A stretch of 64,000 bases of DNA from Bacteroidales bacterium (lineage in GTDB: Bacteria > Bacteroidota > Bacteroidia > Bacteroidales > F082): contig JAFPUN010000020.1 in the NCBI GenBank assembly GCA_017395365.1, forward strand, positions 248,001 to 312,000, written 5' to 3'. Below are positions 17,361-24,721 of the stretch, piece after piece. Below the pieces are notes generated by a model, which saw only the letters and a list, made by a program, of their open reading frames with translations, had not been told where the DNA came from and ran no database searches. The stretch's first letter is position 1, and each line of letters opens with the position of its first letter. The translations under genes were made by a program, and so were the position numbers.

Positions 17361-17855
17361 TTACAAAATCTCTCGAGCAATCCATGCGCAGGCTTCGGCA
17401 TCGGCAAGGGCGTGGTGATGGTTGAGCAAATCATAGCCGCAGGCTGCTGCCACGGTGTGGAGTTGATGGTTGGGAAGCAGCTTGCCGAAGTGCTTTCGCG
17501 AGGCCCGATAGGTGCAGTAGAACTGATAGTCAGGGTAATCCATCTGGTAGCAGCGCATCACGGCCTTGAGGCAACCTTCGTCGAAGGGGCTATTATGCGC
17601 CACGAGAGGCAAGCCTTCGATGAGCGGTTCAATTTGTCGCCAGACGTATGGAAACACGGGCGCATCCTCGGTGTCGGCCTTGGTGATGCCGTGGACGAGG
17701 GTGTTCCAATAGAGGTAATAATTGGGTTCGGGTTGAATAAGCGAATAGAACGAGTCCACAAACTCGCCTTCGCGAACGATGACCACGCCGACGCTGCACA
17801 CGCTGGTGCGCTCGTTGTTGGCAGTTTCGAAGTCTATGGCGGCGAAGGAGTTCAT
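17361..17855 (-). CDS. DnaQ-type DEDDh 3'-5' exonuclease
   Basis: 164 residues if started at the ATG at 17855, which overlaps the stop of the WYL gene (ATGA); the upstream codons are a frame extension. AIDFET (Asp-x-Glu), HNSPFD (Asp) and HHALADAEA (His ... Asp) supply the DEDDh residues. Such proteins remove nucleotides from 3' ends in replication, repair or RNA turnover. Co-transcribed with WYL. Confidence 0.88.
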   Translation of the reverse strand: MNSFAAIDFETANNERTSVCSVGVVIVREGEFVDSFYSLIQPEPNYYLYWNTLVHGITKADTEDAPVFPYVWRQIEPLIEGLPLVAHNSPFDEGCLKAVMRCYQMDYPDYQFYCTYRASRKHFGKLLPNHQLHTVAAACGYDLLNHHHALADAEACAWIAREIL

Positions 17856-18760
17856 TTCTTGCTGTAATTGTTCCACATCCGTTTCACTATACCCGCCATT
17901 TCCTTGCGCAGCCAAAGCGGTTCCAACACTTCAAGCGCATCACCATTCCAGAGAAGTTCCTGTTGGAAGTCGAAGGTGGGACGCACCTCAACGGAGAAGA
18001 TGCTGTATTCGCCCGTATGCACCAGCTCTTTTTGTGAAGGATGCAAGGGTAGGGAACGCAGGTAGTTGGCTTGGTCGGCGCTTACTTTCAGTTTCACAGT
18101 TTCAATGGGGCATTCCTCATCGCGAATGATCCCGAAACAGCCTTTGAAGTAGTTCTCTGGGTTGAATTTCTTGGGGTATTTGAAGGTCTTCTCCGACAAT
18201 TGGGCTTCCAGTACGCGATCTAGGGAATAGATGCGGATCTTGTCTTCGTAGACGCTGTTGCCCACCATGTACCACCGCTGCCGGAACAGCTTCACGCAAT
18301 AGGGCGCCACGGGGAAGGTGTGCTCGCTTTCGCTCCAAAAGCCTTTATAGGTGATTTCCAGCAATCGGTTTTTCTTCATGGCTTCCATGACCGTGGCGAG
18401 GAAGTCTTGTCCTGATGGGATGCTTTCCAGCAGGATGCGGTCGCTGAGGGCTTTGTTGTCCAGCAGCGTGTTGTTGACCGACATGGTGCTGAGCAGCCAA
18501 CGCTGCAGGCCGTCGTCCTCAAGCACCTCGCGGTTTTCGATGTAATAGCGGTCGCCGTCGCTCTTGTCGCACATGATGACGAGGCCGAACATCTCTTCCA
18601 CCGCGTTCTTCCATGTATGGAACGTGCGGCGCGGAATCTCCAGACCTTCGCTCAAATCGGTGTCGAGCCACCTGCGGTTGATTTCCTTCAGCGTGATTTT
18701 CTTGGCATGGTAGAGCGTTTCTACGAGCCAGACGTATTTGTTGATTTGGTTTTTGGACAT
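17852..18760 (-). CDS. WYL-domain transcriptional regulator
   Basis: 302 residues. Residues 1-75 form a helix-turn-helix-like domain (LKEINRRW ... RRTFHTWKNAVEEMFG), and 120-300 the WYL region (RQRWYMVGNSVYEDKIRIYSLDRV). WYL proteins sense oligonucleotides or other ligands and often regulate defence islands. The exonuclease gene is translationally coupled to it. Pairing of a WYL regulator with an exonuclease suggests a nucleic-acid-responsive pair; that is inference. Confidence 0.85.
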   Translation of the reverse strand: MSKNQINKYVWLVETLYHAKKITLKEINRRWLDTDLSEGLEIPRRTFHTWKNAVEEMFGLVIMCDKSDGDRYYIENREVLEDDGLQRWLLSTMSVNNTLLDNKALSDRILLESIPSGQDFLATVMEAMKKNRLLEITYKGFWSESEHTFPVAPYCVKLFRQRWYMVGNSVYEDKIRIYSLDRVLEAQLSEKTFKYPKKFNPENYFKGCFGIIRDEECPIETVKLKVSADQANYLRSLPLHPSQKELVHTGEYSIFSVEVRPTFDFQQELLWNGDALEVLEPLWLRKEMAGIVKRMWNNYSKK

Positions 18761-18765
18761 GGTTG

Positions 18766-19734
18766 TTAGTTTTTCTGATTGATAAGGTTTACCACCACCT
18801 TCACCATTACATCCTTCTCCTCAGGTTTGCTCTCGGCAATCATCAAGGTCAATGCGACCAATGTGTTGTCGGCTATGCGCTTGCTGCCGTCCTCGCGGTA
18901 GAGGATGCCGTTGTTGTTGAGGAACCACAGGAACAGCGTTGCGGCAATGCGTTTGTTGCCATCGCTGAACGAATGGTTCTTGGTGACGAGATACAGCAGC
19001 ATGGCCGCTTTCTCTTCCACGCTCGGATATAAGTCTTCACCGCCAAAAGTCTGATAGATTTGCCCAATACTGCTTTTGAAAGAGTCGTCTTTCTCGTTGC
19101 CGAACAGCGAACTTCCGCCAAACTTCTCGCGTAATGCCGCTATGGCTTGCATGGCGTTGTCGTAAGTCGCTTGAAACTTCTCCTCTTGCGTGGTTTCTTT
19201 CACACCCAAACGTTGATAATCATAATCATCCAGCGTGTCGAGGGCGTATGTGTAATCCACCACGATGTCGAACAAGGCTTGGTTTTCGTCGTTTTTCAGC
19301 AGGGGTTGGTTCTGGATGGTCCGGCCCACCATTTGTACCAATTGCCGCAGTTCCCCAATTTGGCTTCTCCGGATTTTCTCGTTCACGGCATAGCCTTTCA
19401 GCAGATAGTCTTTCAGCACTTTGTTGGCCCATTGGCGGAACTGCACACCTCGCTGACTTTTTACTCGGTAACCTACGGAGATGATGACATCGAGATTGTA
19501 AATGGTGGTTGGTTTGTACTTGGAAAGAGTATTATGCAAAATTTGCATATTACTATTTCTATCCAATTCACCTTCTTTAAAAACATTGGCGATATGACGT
19601 GCAATAACAGACTGATCCTTCTGAAAAAGCATCGCCATCTGTGCTTGTGTAAGCCATACAGTTTCGTTCTCCATCCTAACATCAATGGCAGTCTGCCCGT
19701 TGTCGGTTTGGTATATAACGATTTGATTTTCCAT
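18766..19734 (-). CDS. RhuM-type virulence protein fused to a Fic/Doc domain
   Basis: 322 residues from the ATG at 19734 (MENQIVIYQ); the preceding frame codons are AT-rich leader. Residues 1-150 are the RhuM family (TVWLTQAQMAMLF, NLDVIISVGYRV, FRQWANKVLKDYL). Residues about 190-320 contain HSFSDGNKR, the Doc/Fic motif for nucleotidyl or phosphate transfer, inside SYEE..AMLLYLVTKN. The RhuM plus Fic architecture is common in Bacteroidota but its target is unknown. A TATCTTTG box is at 19753-19760. It abuts the WYL gene by 5 bases. Confidence 0.88.
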   Translation of the reverse strand: MENQIVIYQTDNGQTAIDVRMENETVWLTQAQMAMLFQKDQSVIARHIANVFKEGELDRNSNMQILHNTLSKYKPTTIYNLDVIISVGYRVKSQRGVQFRQWANKVLKDYLLKGYAVNEKIRRSQIGELRQLVQMVGRTIQNQPLLKNDENQALFDIVVDYTYALDTLDDYDYQRLGVKETTQEEKFQATYDNAMQAIAALREKFGGSSLFGNEKDDSFKSSIGQIYQTFGGEDLYPSVEEKAAMLLYLVTKNHSFSDGNKRIAATLFLWFLNNNGILYREDGSKRIADNTLVALTLMIAESKPEEKDVMVKVVVNLINQKN

Positions 19735-19752
19735 GGAAGTGATTTTATGCGG

Positions 19753-19792
19753 CAAAGATAACAAAAAGATTGTGCCGAATTAATGCACAGGT
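19753..19792 (-). terminator. hairpin/promoter module, copy 1
   Basis: Minus strand: a hairpin with stem TGTGC/GCACA at 19771-19789 overlapping the stop of the upstream gene, followed by TTTTTGTTATCTTTG. The TATCTTTG box at 19753-19760 serves the RhuM-Fic gene. Imperfect copy of the module described at 21574. Confidence 0.5.
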
Positions 19793-20220
19793 AAAACTTT
19801 TGTAAACCAAACTCTTCTTTGAATGAATCGGGCATATCTTGTTAGCTCTTTGCGAAGTTCGGGTTGCAGCGAAGTGTATCGGATGCAGGCGGCAAGCCAA
19901 TCAAGAAGGACTTGGCGATAGGCCTTACCTTTGTATTCAATGAGTGCAGAGGCTATGGTACAATGGTCGTTGAGGGTTAAACTAAGCCGTTTGCGCCTTT
20001 GCTCAACGGCGATACTTCTACCTTGGTTATCAACAATCATCAAGTTAGGGCTTACATGAGCGGATTCACAATCAAACGAGAAGGGCCTCTGTTGCCGTAT
20101 CACTTCATTAAGGAAAGTGTACATGAAGACGCGCCCCATGCCGTGCTCGTCCTCGTGACTGAGCAGGCGGGCGATGGTGGCCGCGTTGAATGATTTCGAT
20201 GTCATCGCTTTTATTTGCAT
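19780..20220 (-). CDS. unknown protein, third gene of the FtsZ-like cassette
   Basis: 146 residues from the ATG at 20220, or 141 from the ATG at 20205; the upstream frame extends further but lacks support. The protein is basic and helical, with LLSHEDEHGMGRVFMY and an Arg-rich C-terminus (RRVWFTKVLPVH). No family recognised. The start overlaps or closely follows the FtsZ-like gene, so it is co-transcribed with it. TAA lies inside the loop of the following hairpin. Function unknown; association with the GTPase is inferred from position. Confidence 0.6.
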   Translation of the reverse strand: MQIKAMTSKSFNAATIARLLSHEDEHGMGRVFMYTFLNEVIRQQRPFSFDCESAHVSPNLMIVDNQGRSIAVEQRRKRLSLTLNDHCTIASALIEYKGKAYRQVLLDWLAACIRYTSLQPELRKELTRYARFIQRRVWFTKVLPVH

Positions 20221-20873
20221 TTCAGTCTTTTGAAAAACTCCTTTATTCTTAAGGTTTTCTTTGTCGCTTGTTGTGGCTCTGTCATGGAACGGATTAGGCA
20301 TTTTGCTACTTCTGCCAACAGGTCATCGGCCTTTGCGAAGGCTTGGTTTATGGGCAAGTCGCAGTATTGTGTTTTGATGTACTGATTGTTGAGGAGAAAG
20401 ATGGCATCCGTGTTTCTTGCCAAGTTTTGAATTCCTTCCGAGGCTTGCGAGAATCTGCGTTCACCTTCCAACTCGAATGGCAATGTAGCAAAGGCAACGG
20501 TCGTGATGCCCAACTTTTTTGACTCACGGGCGATTACGGGAGCCGCACCCGTGCCGCATCCGCCTCCAAGACAGGTAACGACAAAGGTCATAGAAGGTCT
20601 GTCATCGAACAATTTCTTTATTGCATCTGTGTTTTCTTCAGCTGCGATGTGTGCTTTCTCAGGGCTGTTGCCGCTTCCAAGTCCGTCTGTGCCGAGTTGC
20701 AAGGTCGTGGTGGCGGCTGATTTCTCGAGTACTTTGGCATCCATGTCGCAGGTCACGAAGGATAAACCTTCCAAATGGCTTTGGCTTATATGGTTGACGA
20801 TATTGTTGCCGCCACAGCCAACGCCGATTACTTTAACGGTTGGCATTGTCGTTGAGGTTGCTTTTTTGTTCAT
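20211..20873 (-). CDS. minimal FtsZ/tubulin-like GTPase domain protein
   Basis: 220 residues. The N-terminus has the FtsZ GTP-binding layout: VIGVGCGGNN (G1), then CDMDAK (Asp), GLGSGNSPEKA, GGGCGTGAAPVIA (tubulin T4 signature with Cys for Thr), PFELEGERR, and a nucleotide Asn in LLNNQY. The chain ends near residue 220 after a basic tail and lacks the FtsZ C-terminal domain with the T7 synergy loop (NxDFAD), which supplies the residues that trigger hydrolysis. It is not the cell-division FtsZ. Genes of unknown function lie 13 bases upstream and overlapping downstream, giving a three-gene cassette. The ATG at 20873 is preferred; an upstream one at 20903 would overlap the previous gene by 17 bases. 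Confidence 0.8.
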   Translation of the reverse strand: MNKKATSTTMPTVKVIGVGCGGNNIVNHISQSHLEGLSFVTCDMDAKVLEKSAATTTLQLGTDGLGSGNSPEKAHIAAEENTDAIKKLFDDRPSMTFVVTCLGGGCGTGAAPVIARESKKLGITTVAFATLPFELEGERRFSQASEGIQNLARNTDAIFLLNNQYIKTQYCDLPINQAFAKADDLLAEVAKCLIRSMTEPQQATKKTLRIKEFFKRLKCK

Positions 20874-20886
20874 AGTCGTTGTATTG

Positions 20887-21555
20887 TTATGAGATTTCAA
20901 CATTCAGTTCGATATTGAAGTCGCGCACCCAAAGGAGGTCAAAAATGGCGAATTCCATGTGCTCGAAAAGGTCGTGGAATGCGAATATAAGATGCATGTC
21001 TTTTGTCAGTTTTCCGTCTAAACCCTCGTTCCAATTGTCCGTTTCTTCACTCAAATAAAGCATTTGATGTTCGGATTCTATTGTTGGGACGGGGGAATGA
21101 TAGGTCTCAATACGGAATTGTCCGAATCCGTCACTGTACAAGGGAATAAAGTCATCGATTGTTCCATTCAGTATGTCCCACATCCGTTTGGCGCGTTCGT
21201 CTTGAATAGGATGCAAAGGAGGATAGTCGTAGCCGAAATAGCATTTGCCTTCCACTTCGATGGTTCCTGGCAATCCTGCTTTGGCCACCGACTCATAAAG
21301 TGCTATTGTACGATGGCGCATTTCTATCATCTGTTGCATCATGGCCTCGTTGAAGTCACTGAGCAGTTGCAAATAATTGTCGTCCATCACGAACATTTCG
21401 TTCAAGATGGTTTTCCTGATGCCCAAAAGGTTTTGGATGGCTACTCTTCCTGTTTCCATGCCCCACATGCCTTTTTCGCTCTGCCGCTGACAGTCGAGAA
21501 TCATGTACTCCACCTTCCTGACGGGCTGTGAGTTGTAGATTTCTTGTATGGTCAT
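20887..21555 (-). CDS. unknown protein, first gene of the FtsZ-like cassette
   Basis: 222 residues, mostly helical in the first half (RTILNEMFVMDDNYLQLL is split across two helices), with a C-terminal acidic and aromatic half ending in HLIFAFHDLFEHME. No recognised domain, signal peptide or membrane segment. It precedes the minimal FtsZ-like GTPase by 13 bases and follows a terminator/promoter module (21574-21617), so it starts the cassette transcript. A structural or binding partner of the GTPase is the obvious hypothesis. Confidence 0.6.
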   Translation of the reverse strand: MTIQEIYNSQPVRKVEYMILDCQRQSEKGMWGMETGRVAIQNLLGIRKTILNEMFVMDDNYLQLLSDFNEAMMQQMIEMRHRTIALYESVAKAGLPGTIEVEGKCYFGYDYPPLHPIQDERAKRMWDILNGTIDDFIPLYSDGFGQFRIETYHSPVPTIESEHQMLYLSEETDNWNEGLDGKLTKDMHLIFAFHDLFEHMEFAIFDLLWVRDFNIELNVEIS

Positions 21556-21573
21556 AGTACGTTACGATTTAAC

Positions 21574-21617
21574 GCTGCAAAGAAAAAGAAAGCCTGTGCC
21601 GAATTGAAGCACAGGCT
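21574..21617 (-). terminator. hairpin/promoter module, copy 2 (best match)
   Basis: Stem AGCCTGTGC (21591-21599) with GCACAGGCT (21609-21617), loop of 9 bases, all perfect. On the minus strand it follows the end of the gene at 21644 and is followed by TTTCTTTTTCTTTGCAGC, a U-tract merging with a promoter-like TTTG. It probably terminates the upstream gene and starts the FtsZ-like cassette. Confidence 0.6.
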
Positions 21618-21643
21618 GAGGGAAAAGATTGCTAGTATCTAAT

Positions 21644-22381
21644 TTATTTAGGTTGATGGTGTTTTTTCAAAAAAGCTCTGTAATGCCACATTACACCTTC
21701 GTAAACATCAACATTCCAAGCACTTGGATGATATGAGCATAATACTATTGTTCCAGTCAGAGGATGGAAACGGATACTATTGTATCCATCTATACATTCA
21801 AGTTCCTCTTTCGGGTATTTCTTTAAGATAAAATCATAGATATGTTGATTAGTACAAACGATTATGTTCGGGTTAAGAATATCTATTTCCTGCTTGAGTA
21901 AATCTCCGTAGTCACTAAGGTGTTGTTTCAATACATCATCGTTAAGTTGTCCATCCCCTGGCTGTTTCTTGCATTCAACCAATGCAAAAGGTTGTGTGTT
22001 GAAATACTCTTTTACTTCTTCAAAGTACATAGTAACTTCATTATACCACCAATCATTATTTTCATCTGCTTTTGACAACCCCCATAGAATGTATGCGATG
22101 TTCTTTAAAAATGTCGAGCCAAGATTACTGGTATTTTCATTGACAGTTAGCCAATCACGAATGTCTTCGTCCCATTTTCCACCTTCTTGGTTTTGGTCTT
22201 TGAGCAAAAACAAAATACGTTTTGAAGATGCCATCCAAGTTTCTATTACCTTGGTGTCGGGAATTCCTTTTTTTCGAAGGATGCCATCTTTAGTGAAATT
22301 CATATCACCATTCTTTTTCATACGATCCTTCCATTCGTTAAAAAGATTTTCGAGTTTTTCGTCAATTACGTTGCTATTCAT
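21644..22381 (-). CDS. uracil-DNA-glycosylase-fold-like protein, unknown
   Basis: 245 residues, visibly AT-rich compared with neighbours, which suggests transfer. Strand-like segments ILFLLKDQNQE (about 55) and NIIVCTNQHIYDF (about 170), and SYHPSAWN at about 222, follow the order of a UDG superfamily protein in which a His-Pro-Ser loop sits after the final strand. The usual catalytic motif at the first strand is not recognisable. No other domain. A single-gene transcript between the cassette and the zinc-ribbon gene is likely. Confidence 0.5.
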   Translation of the reverse strand: MNSNVIDEKLENLFNEWKDRMKKNGDMNFTKDGILRKKGIPDTKVIETWMASSKRILFLLKDQNQEGGKWDEDIRDWLTVNENTSNLGSTFLKNIAYILWGLSKADENNDWWYNEVTMYFEEVKEYFNTQPFALVECKKQPGDGQLNDDVLKQHLSDYGDLLKQEIDILNPNIIVCTNQHIYDFILKKYPKEELECIDGYNSIRFHPLTGTIVLCSYHPSAWNVDVYEGVMWHYRAFLKKHHQPK

Positions 22382-22446
22382 AATTATATTGTCGTTTTAA
22401 GGTTGAATTTTAACAATGATAGTAATTTAGAGTACCATGTTGTTTT

Positions 22447-22791
22447 TCAATTCATCTTATTCCACTGATGATACCCTCCCGAAGGGCAGTCAAATGCATT
22501 GGGCGACATTGAGGCATACAACAGAATTCCACATTTCTTGCATTGATAGACATCGGTGCCTATAGGACATAAATCTTGCCAATTGTGGTAGCCTCCAGCA
22601 GTGCATCCAAAAGTAGATGGGGTGCTCTTGCTTTCGACGAGAAGACCGCATTTCTTGCATCGGTAGTTCTCGCAGCCGACTTCGCCGAGGTCGTTCCAAT
22701 CGTGGTAGTTTTCAGCCCGACAATTGAACGCATTGGGCTGTCGCTCTGTTTTAATCAGAATGCCACATTTTTTGCATTGGTAGTTTTTCAT
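22447..22791 (-). CDS. small protein with three zinc-ribbon-like repeats
   Basis: 114 residues from the ATG at 22791; the longer frame upstream encodes an unrelated, non-homologous stretch that overlaps the next gene. Three about 37-residue repeats each have the pattern Y-x-CKKCG-(I/L)-L, 14-16 residues, F-x-C, then Y-H-x-W. Two CXXC cysteines, the third Cys and the His can bind one zinc per repeat. The pattern resembles a tandem nucleic-acid- or protein-binding zinc ribbon; family not recognised. A TACCTTTG box lies at 22848-22855. Confidence 0.65.
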   Translation of the reverse strand: MKNYQCKKCGILIKTERQPNAFNCRAENYHDWNDLGEVGCENYRCKKCGLLVESKSTPSTFGCTAGGYHNWQDLCPIGTDVYQCKKCGILLYASMSPNAFDCPSGGYHQWNKMN

Positions 22792-22847
22792 GGGCGGCCA
22801 GTTTGGATTTTGCACTTGTAGGCATAACGCCAGTATGATATTTGCAG

Positions 22848-22855
22848 CAAAGGTA
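22848..22855 (-). promoter_or_regulatory. TAnnTTTG -7 promoter box before the zinc-ribbon gene
   Basis: The minus strand reads TACCTTTG 57 bases upstream of the ATG at 22791, supporting the shorter start chosen for this gene. Confidence 0.4.
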
Positions 22856-22895
22856 AACATTTCTATGAAACAAACCGAGGTTGATAAAAAGGTGA

Positions 22896-23567
22896 TTATT
22901 TGGTTATCCAGTATTCCCTCAAGAGTCTTTCGAACTTCTGTTTCCCGTTTCCGTTTCTGTGATGCCATGAGGCAGGATGTGCAGGATGATTGACGAAATC
23001 AATCGGGATAGCATAAGACAATTTGTTTGATTCCAAGTACTTCCTAAATTCCGAGTGTGCATATTTACTGACGAATATAACCACATCAGGACGGTCAAGG
23101 TCGATAATTCCACATAATGCGCTGCCTGCCACATCACGGTCTAATTGGGCGCAGTCTTTTTTGAAAGATCTGTTGTTTTTCCTCACCGTGGCCGGACGCA
23201 GAAAATAATTATAGAACATGGCCTCCTCATAGACATGCTCGCAAACTGTTTTGTTCAACACTACATTCATGGATTTACACAACCTATCAAAAGTCTTATA
23301 CCCTTTGTAGTTGCTTACATCTTTCTTCTTTCCTTCTGGTATCAAATGTTGTTTGTCCGCTCCCGAATACCACGCTTTTGGGTCCTTAAACACGCTGTCG
23401 ACATCATCCTCAAAGTAGTTGCTTTCTCCAACTATCAACAGCTTTTTATGCTTCTTGCTGTTCCAATAATTCTCCAAAGAAGCAGGAACGAGTTCGGGAA
23501 ATCTTACGAAGATGCCTTCCCTGACAAGTGAGCCTTTACCGATGTTTGCATATCTGTTGTTTTCCAT
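22896..23567 (-). CDS. second uracil-DNA-glycosylase-fold-like protein, unknown
   Basis: 223 residues. LLIVGESNYFEDD (about 43), PDVVIFVSKYAHSEF (about 160) and NHPAHPASWHH (about 193) follow the strand order of a UDG-like fold with a His-Pro-containing loop, like the gene at 21644, though the two are not close in sequence. It is likely to be transcribed alone from promoter module copy 3. Function unknown. Confidence 0.5.
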   Translation of the reverse strand: MENNRYANIGKGSLVREGIFVRFPELVPASLENYWNSKKHKKLLIVGESNYFEDDVDSVFKDPKAWYSGADKQHLIPEGKKKDVSNYKGYKTFDRLCKSMNVVLNKTVCEHVYEEAMFYNYFLRPATVRKNNRSFKKDCAQLDRDVAGSALCGIIDLDRPDVVIFVSKYAHSEFRKYLESNKLSYAIPIDFVNHPAHPASWHHRNGNGKQKFERLLREYWITK

Positions 23568-23618
23568 ATTTTATTGTATTTAGGATATATTCATATTTGT
23601 CAATTTGACGGTTTTCAC

Positions 23619-23662
23619 GCTGCAAAGAAAACAAAAGCCTGTGCTGGATTGATGCATAGGCT
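23619..23662 (-). terminator. hairpin/promoter module, copy 3
   Basis: Minus strand: stem AGCCTATGC-type (one mismatch to the 21574 copy), 9-base loop, then TTTTGTTTTCTTTGCAGC. It lies between the 73-residue gene and the UDG-like gene at 22896. Confidence 0.55.
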
Positions 23663-23683
23663 TGCGGGTTTAATTGACATTCT

Positions 23684-23905
23684 TCAATCCAACGCCGTGT
23701 AATTGAAGTCCGATTGAGAGCAGCAGGCTTTTTTGTAGTCGAACTGATAGAGACGCATGTAGGCCTCCTTAATTTCCTGGGCGTTATTGTAAAAGGGATT
23801 GGAAACGCCAATTTTCGTAGTTACCACAATGACCATTTCGGGTGTAAGCACCGTGCCGTTCACTCTTTTGACCCGCTTGGGCCATACTTTGAATACTTTG
23901 CTCAT
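23684..23905 (-). CDS. small protein of unknown function
   Basis: 73 residues: an N-terminal basic patch (VWPKRVKRVNG), a central beta strand (PEMVIVVTTK), then an acidic helix region (AQEIKEAYMRLYQ) and a Cys pair near the end. It sits as a single gene between two copies of the same hairpin/promoter module. No family recognised. Confidence 0.5.
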   Translation of the reverse strand: MSKVFKVWPKRVKRVNGTVLTPEMVIVVTTKIGVSNPFYNNAQEIKEAYMRLYQFDYKKACCSQSDFNYTALD

Positions 23906-23932
23906 GTATGTTAGTTTTATGGGTTAAACGAT

Positions 23933-23976
23933 GCTGCAAAGAAAACAAAAGCCTGTGCCGAATTGAAGCACAGATT
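23933..23976 (-). terminator. hairpin/promoter module, copy 4
   Basis: Minus strand: AGCCTGTGC stem partner at 23950-23958 with an imperfect partner at 23968-23976 and 9-base loop, followed by the same TTTTGTTTTCTTTGCAGC run. It lies between the PLD gene and the 73-residue gene. Confidence 0.5.
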
Positions 23977-24002
23977 TTAAAATTTTCTTGTTCCTGAAAC
24001 AA

Positions 24003-24515
24003 TCAGGCTATTGGATCCCCACAAAAATCTTTCCGTTTACAGGTCTTGCAGTGCTTCCCAATCCAAACATCATCAAATTGATTCATGGCTTGTTCAACCA
24101 ATTCAGGATTGTCGGTGAGGATGCCGGCCTCGAAGTTGCGCGTTCCATCGCCTTTCATGCCGATGCCTGCACCAGTGAGGTTGGCGCTACCGATGTAGGC
24201 TGCCTGTCCGTCAAAGACCAAGATCTTGAAATGTACCCTCGGACAAAGCGCCCTCTCCAAGCCATCAAACAAGGCATGGTATTTGTCGAAGTCTTCACGA
24301 AACGCTGGACCTGGCTCCTTGGCATGGATGAGTCGCACCTCAACGCCCTTTTTAATGAGTTCTGCCAAAACCGCAAGGAAAGGCTTCGTTTGAGAGCCCA
24401 CCTTGACATACAGGTCTTTGATGTCGGCAGTGCCAATCCAGAGGCTGCGCTTGACCTTGGGGACTCGAGCGAGTACTTCGGTGTAATGGGCAGAATCGGT
24501 GATGAGTTTCAACAT
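24003..24515 (-). CDS. phospholipase D-like nuclease domain protein
   Basis: 170 residues from the ATG at 24515 (MLKLITDSAHY); the 25 upstream codons are unlikely. HFKILVFDGQ then AYIGSANLTGAG is a single HKD motif (His-x-Lys ... Asp with the Ser-Asn tail), typical of small PLD-fold nucleases that dimerise. The C-terminus has four cysteines (KHCKTCKRKDFC), a likely metal-binding cluster. No signal peptide. Nucleases of this class are common in defence regions. The promoter is at 24541-24548. Confidence 0.8.
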   Translation of the reverse strand: MLKLITDSAHYTEVLARVPKVKRSLWIGTADIKDLYVKVGSQTKPFLAVLAELIKKGVEVRLIHAKEPGPAFREDFDKYHALFDGLERALCPRVHFKILVFDGQAAYIGSANLTGAGIGMKGDGTRNFEAGILTDNPELVEQAMNQFDDVWIGKHCKTCKRKDFCGDPIA

Positions 24516-24540
24516 GGCTGTCGCTGTTTGTTTTGTAATG

Positions 24541-24548
24541 CAAAAATA
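24541..24548 (-). promoter_or_regulatory. TAnnTTTG -7 promoter box for the PLD gene
   Basis: Minus-strand TATTTTTG, 26 bases before the ATG. Confidence 0.5.
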
Positions 24549-24590
24549 GCATAGTTTCTTGAATGTGGAGGTTGCAATTGCAGTTTTCAC

Positions 24591-24634
24591 GCTGCGAAGA
24601 AAACAAAAGCCTGTGCCAAATCACAGCACAAGCT
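24591..24634. repeat. hairpin/promoter module, copy 5
   Basis: AGCCTGTGC at 24608-24616 with GCACAAGCT (one mismatch) at 24626-24634, 9-base loop. It lies in the divergent region between the PLD gene (minus) and psuK (plus), so here it does not follow a minus-strand gene and its terminator role is not obvious. Confidence 0.5.
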
Positions 24635-24676
24635 AATAGGTCATTCCCAAATACTTGTGGAATCTATACTTTTTCG

Positions 24677-24684
24677 TATCTTTG
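24677..24684 (+). promoter_or_regulatory. TAnnTTTG -7 promoter box for psuK-psuG
   Basis: TATCTTTG 38 bases upstream of the psuK ATG; a TTG at 24655-24657 lies 19 bases further upstream, a good -33 spacing. Confidence 0.55.
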
Positions 24685-24721
24685 CCCCAATAACAACCGA
24701 TGTAATAAAAAACACTAAGCC

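Noticed and set aside
20211..20873. Cell-division ftsZ
   Set aside because: Far too short, lacks the C-terminal domain and T7 loop; the housekeeping ftsZ must be elsewhere.
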